Shown in pieces: positions 24,962 to 32,284 of a stretch of DNA of 64,000 nucleotides (position 1 is its first letter; each line of letters begins with the position of its first letter). The stretch is from Streptomyces lienomycini. Lineage in GTDB: Bacteria > Actinomycetota > Actinomycetes > Streptomycetales > Streptomycetaceae. A model generated the notes under the pieces. It ran no database searches. It was not told the DNA's origin and worked only from the letters and a program-made list of their open reading frames with translations. Position numbers and translations under genes: made by a program. The DNA is taken from positions 7,624,001 to 7,688,000 of the forward strand of contig NZ_CP116257.1 of the NCBI RefSeq assembly GCF_027947595.1. The letters are read 5' to 3'.

Positions 24962-26497
24962 CTACGGGTCCACCGGCTCCGGGGTGTTCGCGCGGGCGGA
25001 CGCGCGGGCGCGGGTGCGTTCGTGGTCGGGGTTGAGGAACCAGTGGCGGGCCGACGCGAGCCACCAGGTGGCGGCGAAGCCCAGGACGACCAGGACGGCG
25101 ATCGGCGCGTAGTTGAAGGTCTCCCAGGTGACCGGCGAGACCTGGGGCAGCATGAACAGGACCGTGATGACGCCGACCCACGTCACCGCGATCACACCCA
25201 CCGGCTGCGACCAGCGGCCCAGGTGCCACGGCCCGCGTTCGAAGGCGGCGCCCTTGCGGACCCGGAGCAGGGTCGGGATGACGTACGCGATGTAGAGGCC
25301 GATGACCGCGATGGACGTCACGGCCGCGTACGCGGTGACGTTGATCAGGTACGGGAGGCCGAGGACCAGCGCGGCCAGGGCCGCCAGCCAGACCGCCGCG
25401 ACCGGCGTGCGGGTGCGCGGGTTCACCGAGTGCCAGATGTGGGACCAGGGCAGCGCGCCGTCCCGGGAGAAGGCGTAGATCATGCGGCTGTTGGCCGTCA
25501 CCGACGCCATCCCGCAGAAGAGTTGGGCGCCGATCACGACGAGGAGCAGGAGTTTGCCCGCCGTCGCGCCGAGGGCGTCCAGGAGGATCTGCGCGGGAGG
25601 AGCGCCCGTGGGGGACGTCAGGGCGCCCTCGTAGGACTGGATGGCGAAGGTGAAGCCGAGGAGGAGGACGAAACCGGCGATCCAGGAGGTCCAGATGGAG
25701 CGGACGATGCCCTTGGGACCGGCCGTGGACGCGTCGTGCGTCTCCTCGGTCATGTGGGCGGAGGCGTCGTAGCCGGTGAAGGTGTACTGGGCCATCAGGA
25801 GCCCGATGAGGACCACGTAGACGCCGCTGCCCCAGCCGGTGTTGTTGACGAACTCCCCGAAGACGAAGGACGCCGACTGGTGGTGGTCCGGCGCGAAGGT
25901 CAGCGCGCCGACGATCACCGCGACGCCGAAGACGTGCCACCACACGCTCACGCTGTTGAGGAGGCCGACGATGCGGACACCGAAGGTGTTCAGCAGGCCG
26001 TGCAGGACCAGGATCGCGGCGAAGAGCAGGATCGTGCGGCCGGGCGTCACCTCGAAGTCGAACTGGAGGTTCAGGTAGGCGCCCAGGAAGGACGCGGCGC
26101 CGAAGTCGATGCCGGCGGTGACCGCGACCTGGCCCAGCACGTTGAACCAGCCCGTGAACCACGCCCAGGCCGCCGCGGTGCGCGGGGGCGCCAGGCGGTG
26201 CGCCCAGAAGTACAGGCCCGCCGAGGTCGGGTACGCCGAGCAGATCTCGGCCATCGCCAGGCCGACGAAGAGGGTCATCAGGCCGACGGCGACCCAGCCC
26301 CAGGTGATGACGGCGGGGCCGCCCGTGTTCATGCCGAAGAGGTACAGGGTCAGGCAGCCCGACAGGACCGAGATGATGGTGAAGGAGACCGCGTAGTTGG
26401 AGAACGCCGACATGCGGCGGGCCAGAACCTGGGTGTAGCCGAGCTGGGCCAGCCGTTCCTCGTCCGACAGCCCACTCGCCTTGGCGTCATCTGTCAT
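24962..26497 (-). CDS. APC-family amino acid permease (GABA/choline permease type)
   Basis: A 511-residue membrane protein from ATG 26497 with about 12 transmembrane helices. The N terminus LSDEERLAQLGYTQVLARRM and the first helices (SNYAVSFTIISVLSGCLTLY) are typical of the amino acid-choline transporter subfamily (GabP/UGA4-like). Other marks are YPTSAGLYFWAHRLAPP, GYDASAHMTEETHDAS and SVTANSRMIYAFSRDGALPW. It would take up an amino acid or amine across the cytoplasmic membrane; GABA is a frequent annotation but substrate choice cannot be read from the sequence. The C-terminal tail is Arg/Ala-rich. Confidence 0.9.
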   Translation of the reverse strand: MTDDAKASGLSDEERLAQLGYTQVLARRMSAFSNYAVSFTIISVLSGCLTLYLFGMNTGGPAVITWGWVAVGLMTLFVGLAMAEICSAYPTSAGLYFWAHRLAPPRTAAAWAWFTGWFNVLGQVAVTAGIDFGAASFLGAYLNLQFDFEVTPGRTILLFAAILVLHGLLNTFGVRIVGLLNSVSVWWHVFGVAVIVGALTFAPDHHQSASFVFGEFVNNTGWGSGVYVVLIGLLMAQYTFTGYDASAHMTEETHDASTAGPKGIVRSIWTSWIAGFVLLLGFTFAIQSYEGALTSPTGAPPAQILLDALGATAGKLLLLVVIGAQLFCGMASVTANSRMIYAFSRDGALPWSHIWHSVNPRTRTPVAAVWLAALAALVLGLPYLINVTAYAAVTSIAVIGLYIAYVIPTLLRVRKGAAFERGPWHLGRWSQPVGVIAVTWVGVITVLFMLPQVSPVTWETFNYAPIAVLVVLGFAATWWLASARHWFLNPDHERTRARASARANTPEPVDP

Positions 26498-26574
26498 GCC
26501 CCCAGCAATTCCCTTGCGGCGAGCGTGACATGCGTCACTCCGTGGACTTCGTGGCCGAAACCGGACCGCAACGC

Positions 26575-26620
26575 GAAGCGCCGTGGCCTCCACCCGGTGA
26601 GGTGGAGGCCACGGCGCTTC
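26575..26620 (-). terminator. Strong terminator after DEAD-box helicase gene
   Basis: A perfect 20-bp stem, GAAGCGCCGTGGCCTCCACC and its complement, with loop CGGTGA, lies 16 nt beyond the helicase stop. It also lies upstream of the APC permease start and insulates it. Confidence 0.9.
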
Positions 26621-26635
26621 TCAGGTGTTCAGGCG

Positions 26636-28837
26636 TCAGCCGTTGCGCTTCCAGCGCGGCTTGTCGTCACGGCGGCCGAAGGACGAGCCACGGTGGTCGT
26701 CGCGGCGGCCGGACGGACGGTCGTGGCCGCCGGAACGGAAGCCAGGGCGGTCGCCCTGGCGGTCGCGGTTGAACGGACGGTCGCTGCCCCGGTGCCCACC
26801 GCGCTCACCGCGGTCGTCGCGGCGCTCGAAGGAACGGCCACCGCGGTCGTCACGACGGTCGAAGGAACGACCCCCGCGGTCACCCCGGTCGTCCCGGCGG
26901 AAACCACCGCGGTCGCCACGGTCACCCCGGTCGTCACGACGCTCGAACGAACGACCACCGCGGTCGTCACGGTCACGACGCTCGAACGAACGACCACCAC
27001 GGTCGCCCCGGTCGTCACGGCGGTCGAAGGAACGACCCCCGCGGTCACCCCGGTCGTCCCGGCGGAAACCACCGCGGTCGCCACGGTCACCCCGGTCGTC
27101 ACGACGCTCGAACGAACGACCACCGCGGTCGTCACGGTCACGACGCTCGAAGGAACGGCCACCACGGTCGCCCCGGTCGTCACGGCGGTCGAAGGAACGG
27201 CCCCCGCGGTCACCCCGGTCGTCACGGCGGTCGTACGAGCGGTCGCCGCGGTCGGCGAAGCGGTCGCGGCCGTTGCCGCCGGTGCGCTCCGTCTTCTCGA
27301 CGTCGCGGGCGCCGGGCTGCTCGGGCAGCGAGACCTCGGTCTCGGTCGCGGCGGCGGCCACCTCGGCCAGCACCGTCTCCGGGTCCTCGCCGCGCTCCCG
27401 CGCGGACCTGGCGACCAGGCGGTCCGCCTCCTCGCGAAGCTCGGTGGCGCGGCGCTGGGCCCGCTCCAGCTCCTTGGTGAGCTGGGTGACCTCGCGCTCG
27501 GCCTGCTGCGCCGCGTTGCCCGCGGACTCGGCTTGGACCTCGGTCATCGACCGGGCGCCGGTGATCTCGGCGACCTCCGGGTCGAAGGCGGCGCCGCCCT
27601 GGATGATGTGGCGCGTGGCGTCGACGCCCGCGTCCTCCATCAGCCGGAAGATCTGGCGGCGCTGGTGCGGCAGGGACAGGGACACGACCGTGCCGGTGCG
27701 GCCCGCGCGCGCCGTACGGCCGGCGCGGTGCAGGTAGTCCTTGTGGTCGCCGGCCGGGTCCACGTTCAGGACCAGGTCGATGCCGTCGACGTGGATGCCG
27801 CGGGCGGCGACGTCGGTGGCGACCAGGACGTTGACGTAACCGTCCTTGAAGTCCGCCAGCGTGCGGGTGCGGGCGCCCTGGGTCATGCCGCCGTGCAGCG
27901 CGTCCGCCTTGGCACCGGCGTCGCGCAGCTGCTCGGCGACGCGGTCGGCGCCCAGCTGGGTGCGGACGAAGATGATGGTGCGGCCCTTGCGGGAGGCGAT
28001 GGCCGCGGTGACCGGCGCCTTGTCCTTGGGCTTCACGACCAGGATGTGGTGCGACATGGTCGTCACCGCGCCCTGGGCGGCGTCCACCTCGTGGAGGGCC
28101 GGGTCCGTCAGGTACCGGTCGACGAGGGTCTTGATCTCGTTCTCCATGGTGGCGGAGAAGAGCATGCGCTGACCGCCGGCCGGGACCTGGTCGAGCAGCT
28201 CGGTGACCTCGGGCAGGAAGCCCAGGTCGGACATCTGGTCGGCCTCGTCGAGGACCGCGATCTGCACGTTCTCCAGGGAGCAGGCGCCGCGGTTGATGAT
28301 GTCGCGCAGCCGGCCCGGGGTGGCGACCAGGATGTCGACGCCGCGCTCGAGGGCGTAGATCTGGTTGCCCATCGAGGTACCGCCGCAGACGACCTTCATC
28401 TTCAGGCCCATGACGTCGCCGTACGGCTGGAGCGCGTCGGCGACCTGCATGGCCAGCTCGCGGGTCGGGGTGAGGATGACGGCGCGGGGCTTGTGCTTCT
28501 CGGTGCGGCCGCCGGCCAGCGTGGCCAGGGTCGGCAGACCGAAGGAGAGGGTCTTGCCGGAGCCGGTGCGGCCTCGGCCGAGGATGTCCTTGCCGGCCAG
28601 GGCGTCCGGAATGGTCGCGGCCTGGATCGGGAAGGGGGTGGTCACGCCGTTCTGCGCGAGCTTGCGCACGACGCCCTCGGGGAGACCGAGGTCGGCGAAC
28701 GTCGACTCGGGAGCCGCGGGGGCCTCGACGGTCTCGGTGGACTCGGGGGTCGTGGCGGCCTCTGCGGCCTCCGGTGCACCCTCGACGCCTTCGGCGTTCT
28801 CGGGCACGACGACGTGGTCGGTACTGGTCATGGACAT
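26636..28837 (-). CDS. DEAD-box RNA helicase with RGG-type C-terminal tail
   Basis: A 733-residue RNA helicase; ATG 28837 (MSMTSTDHVV) has GGAAGG upstream. The Q motif region is FADLGLPEGVVRKL...PFPIQ. Motif I is GRGRTGSGKT, Ib is TPGRLRD, II is VLDEADQMSD and III is FSATM. The helicase C domain has RTIIFVRTQLGADRVAEQL, VATDVAARGIHVDGIDLV and HRAGRTARAGRTG. A coiled coil (~475-530) is followed by ~190 residues of RGG/RDDRG/RRD repeats that bind RNA. It probably unwinds mRNA or rRNA structures, as cold-shock helicases do. A long 5' leader (about 160 nt, with two hairpins) suggests post-transcriptional control. Confidence 0.93.
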   Translation of the reverse strand: MSMTSTDHVVVPENAEGVEGAPEAAEAATTPESTETVEAPAAPESTFADLGLPEGVVRKLAQNGVTTPFPIQAATIPDALAGKDILGRGRTGSGKTLSFGLPTLATLAGGRTEKHKPRAVILTPTRELAMQVADALQPYGDVMGLKMKVVCGGTSMGNQIYALERGVDILVATPGRLRDIINRGACSLENVQIAVLDEADQMSDLGFLPEVTELLDQVPAGGQRMLFSATMENEIKTLVDRYLTDPALHEVDAAQGAVTTMSHHILVVKPKDKAPVTAAIASRKGRTIIFVRTQLGADRVAEQLRDAGAKADALHGGMTQGARTRTLADFKDGYVNVLVATDVAARGIHVDGIDLVLNVDPAGDHKDYLHRAGRTARAGRTGTVVSLSLPHQRRQIFRLMEDAGVDATRHIIQGGAAFDPEVAEITGARSMTEVQAESAGNAAQQAEREVTQLTKELERAQRRATELREEADRLVARSARERGEDPETVLAEVAAAATETEVSLPEQPGARDVEKTERTGGNGRDRFADRGDRSYDRRDDRGDRGGRSFDRRDDRGDRGGRSFERRDRDDRGGRSFERRDDRGDRGDRGGFRRDDRGDRGGRSFDRRDDRGDRGGRSFERRDRDDRGGRSFERRDDRGDRGDRGGFRRDDRGDRGGRSFDRRDDRGGRSFERRDDRGERGGHRGSDRPFNRDRQGDRPGFRSGGHDRPSGRRDDHRGSSFGRRDDKPRWKRNG
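26861..27190. repeat. Two near-identical 165-bp tandem repeats in helicase tail
   Basis: Units 26861-27025 and 27026-27190 are nearly identical at DNA level and encode 55 residues each of DRGGRSF(D/E)RR type sequence. Shorter 30-45 bp sub-repeats continue on both sides. The high DNA identity implies recent duplication or gene conversion within the tail. Confidence 0.85.
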
Positions 28838-29005
28838 GCGAATGCGAAACCTTCCGGAGTCTCTCGTCGGCACGCGCCCGTCAACTCCGTGAATCGCGAT
28901 TCGCAATACGACCGCCTCAATGCGGTCCACCACGGCAGGGGGAGAGAACGCGCCACACGGCGCGCTCTGCGGTGGCGCCGGGCAAATGGGATCAAACGAT
29001 CTACC

Positions 29006-29035
29006 ACCATACGCACCCTCCACCCCCGAAGGCAA
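29006..29035 (-). promoter_or_regulatory. Candidate promoter of DEAD-box helicase gene
   Basis: On the minus strand TTGCCT (29035-29030) and TATGGT (29011-29006) are 18 bp apart. Transcription would start about 160 nt before the helicase start codon. The resulting leader contains the palindrome GAATCGCGATTC (28891-28902) and the hairpin GACCGC-N6-GCGGTC (28909-28926). Confidence 0.4.
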
Positions 29036-29109
29036 ACCGGAAGGCAACGCGCCGACACATGCCCAGCTCAGCGGGGTCGGCACCCGATCCGCACCGTCGG
29101 CCCGGCCGC

Positions 29110-29655
29110 CTACACCGGTGCTCCGGCCGCCGGCGCCGGCTCCCGCTGCTCGAGCTGCGTACCGGGAGGCTCGTGCGCCGACGAGGACGGCTCGGCCACC
29201 GTCGGCTCCGGCGTCGGCGGGGCGGGCGGCTCCTGGGTCGGCGTCGGCTCCGGCTCGGCCGTCCGGGTGGGCTCCTCCGGCGGCATCCGGGTGGGCTCGG
29301 GCTCGGGGTCCCCGCCCTTCGGCGGCGCTCCCCGACTCGGATGCCCGGCCGAGGACGCCGAAGCGGACGCGTCCCCGTCCGTCCCGTCCTCGCCCTTCTC
29401 CCTGCCGTCGCCCCTGCCCCCGCCCCCGGCCTTCTTCCCCTCGCCGTGGCCCTCGTCGGCCGCCGCCTCGCGGTACCCGGCGGTGCCGCCCGACACCGCG
29501 GGGCCGCCCTCGGGTGCCTCACCGCCCCGCTCCCCGGCGGAGTGCGACGGCCTGACGTCCCCTCCGGACTCGTCGCCGACGCTCATGCAGCCGGCGGCGG
29601 CGACGACGGCCACGGCCGTGGCGGCCAGACGGACGGGTACGTACAAGGGGCGCAC
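29110..29655 (-). CDS. Putative lipoprotein, Pro/Glu/Thr-rich
   Basis: A 181-residue protein starting at GTG 29655, with GGAGGTGG upstream; the frame is open further upstream but without a better start. The signal peptide RLAATAVAVVAAAGC ends in a lipobox with Cys at ~24, so the mature protein would be lipid-anchored outside the membrane. The rest is low-complexity Gly/Asp/Glu then Pro-Glu-Thr repeats (PEPEPTRMPPEEPTRTAEPE) and lacks a folded domain. Function unknown. It may act as a wall-spanning spacer or substrate of an extracytoplasmic process. Confidence 0.65.
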   Translation of the reverse strand: MRPLYVPVRLAATAVAVVAAAGCMSVGDESGGDVRPSHSAGERGGEAPEGGPAVSGGTAGYREAAADEGHGEGKKAGGGGRGDGREKGEDGTDGDASASASSAGHPSRGAPPKGGDPEPEPTRMPPEEPTRTAEPEPTPTQEPPAPPTPEPTVAEPSSSAHEPPGTQLEQREPAPAAGAPV

Positions 29656-29780
29656 GGGCGGCCACCTCCGGGGTTCAAGGAGTCGACGTGCCCAACTCCC
29701 GTCACCCACAAGAGGACACGCGCCCGGCGAGGCGGACTTGACCCGAGCGCGTCACGGTCGCCGGCGGCGTGCCGGCCGCG

Positions 29781-30131
29781 TCACCCGTACCCGAGGGCGT
29801 GCAGCCGCGCGTCGTCGATCCCGAAGTGGTGGGCGATCTCGTGAACGACCGTCACCTCGGTCTCGGCCACGACGTCCTCACGCGTGTCGCAGAACCGCAG
29901 CGTCGGCCCCCGGTAGATGGTGATCCGGTCCGGCAGCACGCCCGCGTACCACTCCCCGCGCTCCGTCAGCGGCGTCCCCTCGTACAGGCCGAGCAGCTCG
30001 GGATCGTCCGCCGGCGGTTCGTCCTCCACGAACACCGCGACGTTGTCCATCAGCCGCGTCAGCTCCGGCGGGATCCGGTCCAGGGCCTCGGCGACCAGTT
30101 CCTCGAACTCCTCGCGCGTCATCTCCAGCAC
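29781..30131 (-). CDS. Zincin-like metallopeptidase family protein
   Basis: A 116-residue protein; start GTG 30131 (VLEMTREEFEELVAEALDRI) is preferred because relatives begin there. GACAAT lies 6 nt upstream, giving a possible leaderless message. ATG 30122 is an alternative. It has the HExxHxxG motif in VTVVHEIAHHFGIDDARLH near the C terminus and a DRITIYRGPTLRFC strand region. This is the small cytosolic zincin_1 family; actual peptidase activity is not established for most members. Divergent from the phosphoesterase gene, 71 nt apart. Confidence 0.85.
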   Translation of the reverse strand: MLEMTREEFEELVAEALDRIPPELTRLMDNVAVFVEDEPPADDPELLGLYEGTPLTERGEWYAGVLPDRITIYRGPTLRFCDTREDVVAETEVTVVHEIAHHFGIDDARLHALGYG

Positions 30132-30202
30132 AGCCCCATTGTCGGGTACGACCGTGGAGTACGACCCGCATATCCGCCCCGGGCCCTGGGCATACGGGAC
30201 CA

Positions 30203-31807
30203 ATGGCCCGCGTCCCCGCCGCAGCCCTGCACGCCCTGGCCGAGGTGATGAACCCCATCCGCAACGCCCCGCGCGCCCTCTTCCTCCGGCGGCGCATCCG
30301 CCGTACGCCCCCGACACCCGACCTCGCCGCCCGCCCGCACCCCTGGACCCGCGCCGCCGGACTCGTCGCCGTGGTGCTGCTGGGCGCCTGGCTGGGGCTG
30401 CTGGTCGTGGGCAACGTGCGGGTGCCGGTCGGGCCGATGAACACGACGATGACGCTGCGCCCGTCGCTCACCGGCGGCACGAAGATCAACGTCTCGCCGC
30501 TGGGCGCCCTCCAGCTCGACAGCCATGTCGCCCCGGTCCGCCTCGACGTCAACGTCGACCAGCTCGACCCCGACCGCGCCCAGGCCCTCGTCGACCACCC
30601 CGAACGGCTCTCCGGCCTCCAGGACGAGGTCGCCCAGGACGTCGAGCACGGCACCCTCGACCTCGCCGTCCGCTCGTGCGTCGCCGTCGTCACCGGCGCC
30701 ACCGCCCTCGGCCTCGTCGTCTACCGCCGGCCCCGGCGTGCCCTCGCCGCCGGGGGACTCGCGCTCACCCTCCTGGTGGCGTCCGGCGGCACCGCGTACG
30801 CGACCTGGAACCCCGACTCCGTCCTGGAACCGAAGTTCTCCGGGCTGCTCTCCTCCGCGCCGTCCCTCGTCGGCAACGCGCGCAGCATCGTGACCGAGTT
30901 CGACGTCTACCAGAAGGAACTGGCCCGGCTGGTGACCAACGTGACCAAGCTCTACGACGTCACGTCCACGCTCCCCGCCTACCAGCCCGACCCGAGCACG
31001 ATCCGCGTCCTGCACGTGTCGGACATCCATCTGAACCCGGCGAGCTGGAAGATCATCGCCTCGCTGGTGGAGCAGTACAAGGTGAACGTGATCGTCGACT
31101 CCGGCGACACGATGGACCACGGCACCGCCGCGGAGAACGGCTTCCTGGACCCGGTCGAGGACCTCGGCGCCGCCTACGTCTGGGTGCGCGGCAACCACGA
31201 CTCGCGCGGCACCCAGAAGTACCTCGAGCACCTGAAGAACGCACACGTCCTGGACGACGGCCGGGCCCGGACGGTCGCCGGACTGCGCTTCGCCGGCATG
31301 GGCGACCCGCAGTACACCCCCGACCGCTCCAAGGCGGACGGCGCCGAGGCCTCCCAGGAGCTGGCCGGCGCCCGCCTCGCCTCCGCCCTGCGCGACCAGA
31401 GCGCGGCCGGGACCCCCGTGGACGTCGCCATCGCCCACGAACCGTCGGCCGCCCGGGAGGTCGACGGCGACGTGCCGCTGGTCCTCGCCGGGCACCTCCA
31501 CCACGAGGACACGGAGGTCATGAAGTACGGCACCCGACTGCGCGTCGAGGGCTCCACCGGGGGCAGCGGCCTGCGCGCGGTGGAGGGCAAGCACCCCGAC
31601 CCGATCCAGGCGTCGATCCTCTACTTCGACCGGAACACCCGGCACCTCCAGGCCTGGGACGAGATCAAGCTCGGCGGTCTCGGCCTGACGACGGCCGAGG
31701 TCAGCCGTCATCTGCCGAAGGAGAACCAGCCGGGCGCGACCCCGTCCCCCTCCACCACCGACCCCTCTGCCACCGCACCGGGCAGCCCCGTCCCCGGGAC
31801 TCCGTAA
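30203..31807 (+). CDS. Membrane-anchored metallophosphoesterase
   Basis: A 534-residue protein from ATG 30203. Two hydrophobic segments (LVAVVLLGAWLGLLVVGNV at ~52-70 and LAAGGLALTLLVASGGTAYA at ~182-200) anchor the N-terminal ~250 residues. A calcineurin-type phosphoesterase domain follows at ~270-500 with HVSDIHLNPASW, IVDSGDTMDHG, VWVRGNHDSRG, IAHEP and LAGHLHHEDTE, the dinuclear metal ligands. The C terminus is Pro/Ser/Thr-rich. The catalytic domain would face the outside of the cell given the helix order, or the cytoplasm if both helices span; I cannot decide. Substrate unknown. The tRNA cluster begins 81 nt downstream. Confidence 0.87.
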   Translation: MARVPAAALHALAEVMNPIRNAPRALFLRRRIRRTPPTPDLAARPHPWTRAAGLVAVVLLGAWLGLLVVGNVRVPVGPMNTTMTLRPSLTGGTKINVSPLGALQLDSHVAPVRLDVNVDQLDPDRAQALVDHPERLSGLQDEVAQDVEHGTLDLAVRSCVAVVTGATALGLVVYRRPRRALAAGGLALTLLVASGGTAYATWNPDSVLEPKFSGLLSSAPSLVGNARSIVTEFDVYQKELARLVTNVTKLYDVTSTLPAYQPDPSTIRVLHVSDIHLNPASWKIIASLVEQYKVNVIVDSGDTMDHGTAAENGFLDPVEDLGAAYVWVRGNHDSRGTQKYLEHLKNAHVLDDGRARTVAGLRFAGMGDPQYTPDRSKADGAEASQELAGARLASALRDQSAAGTPVDVAIAHEPSAAREVDGDVPLVLAGHLHHEDTEVMKYGTRLRVEGSTGGSGLRAVEGKHPDPIQASILYFDRNTRHLQAWDEIKLGGLGLTTAEVSRHLPKENQPGATPSPSTTDPSATAPGSPVPGTP

Positions 31808-31887
31808 ACCGTTTTGGCGATACCTCCCGCCATCCCATATGCTTCTCACGTCCCCGACGCGCTGAGAAGCGCCCAGGCGGGCCGATA

Positions 31888-31960
31888 GCCCTCATCGTCT
31901 AGCGGCCTAGGACGCCGCCCTTTCAAGGCGGTAGCACGGGTTCGAATCCCGTTGGGGGCA
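31888..31960 (+). tRNA. tRNA-Glu (anticodon UUC)
   Basis: 73 nt starting GCCCTCATCGTCTAGCGGCC. The anticodon arm CCGCC-CTTTCAA-GGCGG shows UUC. The T arm is ACGGGTTCGAATCCCGT and the discriminator is A. It opens a three-tRNA cluster. Confidence 0.97.
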
Positions 31961-31994
31961 CGCAGTACATGTGCGACACTGTCGTACGAAGCTT

Positions 31995-32069
31995 GGTCCT
32001 GTGGAGCAGTTTGGAGTGCTCGCCACCCTGTCAAGGTGGAGGCCGCGGGTTCAAATCCCGTCAGGACCG
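31995..32069 (+). tRNA. tRNA-Asp (anticodon GUC), copy 1
   Basis: 75 nt starting GGTCCTGTGGAGCAGTTTGG. The anticodon arm CCACC-CTGTCAA-GGTGG carries GUC. The acceptor GGTCCTG pairs with CAGGACC, discriminator G. Almost identical to the copy at 36338; they differ at one base (C/T) in the variable region. Confidence 0.97.
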
Positions 32070-32073
32070 CTGA

Positions 32074-32089
32074 GGTTTCACGTGAAACC
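32074..32089. promoter_or_regulatory. parS centromere-like site (ParB binding)
   Basis: The core GTTTCACGTGAAAC at 32075-32088 is the perfect Streptomyces parS sequence. It sits within a longer perfect 20-bp palindrome, GAGGTTTCACGTGAAACCTC (32072-32091), in the 24-nt gap between tRNA-Asp and tRNA-Phe. ParB binding here would help organise the origin-proximal region. Known Streptomyces parS sites cluster around oriC (family knowledge). Confidence 0.88.
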
Positions 32090-32093
32090 TCGC

Positions 32094-32167
32094 GGCTGGG
32101 TAGCTCAGTTGGTACGAGCGATCGCCTGAAAAGCGATAGGTCGCCGGTTCGACCCCGGCCCCAGCCA
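32094..32167 (+). tRNA. tRNA-Phe (anticodon GAA)
   Basis: 74 nt starting GGCTGGGTAGCTCAGTTGGT. The anticodon arm ATCGC-CTGAAAA-GCGAT carries GAA. Acceptor GGCTGGG pairs with CCCAGCC; discriminator A. Confidence 0.96.
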
Positions 32168-32172
32168 CATAC

Positions 32173-32201
32173 AACCCCTGTCGAGATCATCGGCGGGGGT
32201 T
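32173..32201 (+). terminator. Terminator of tRNA Glu-Asp-Phe cluster
   Basis: AACCCC and GGGGTT pair around a 17-nt loop 5 nt after tRNA-Phe, followed by CTGTGTTG. Modest stem. Confidence 0.5.
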
Positions 32202-32284
32202 CTGTGTTGCCCGGACGGCACCGGTCGACACCGCAGGGAAATCGTTCGCCAGGTTTTTCCCGGGGATGAGATCCTGGAACCCGT

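Noticed and set aside
26861..27190. CRISPR-like array
   Set aside because: The repeats are contiguous, in frame and encode the RGG tail of the helicase.
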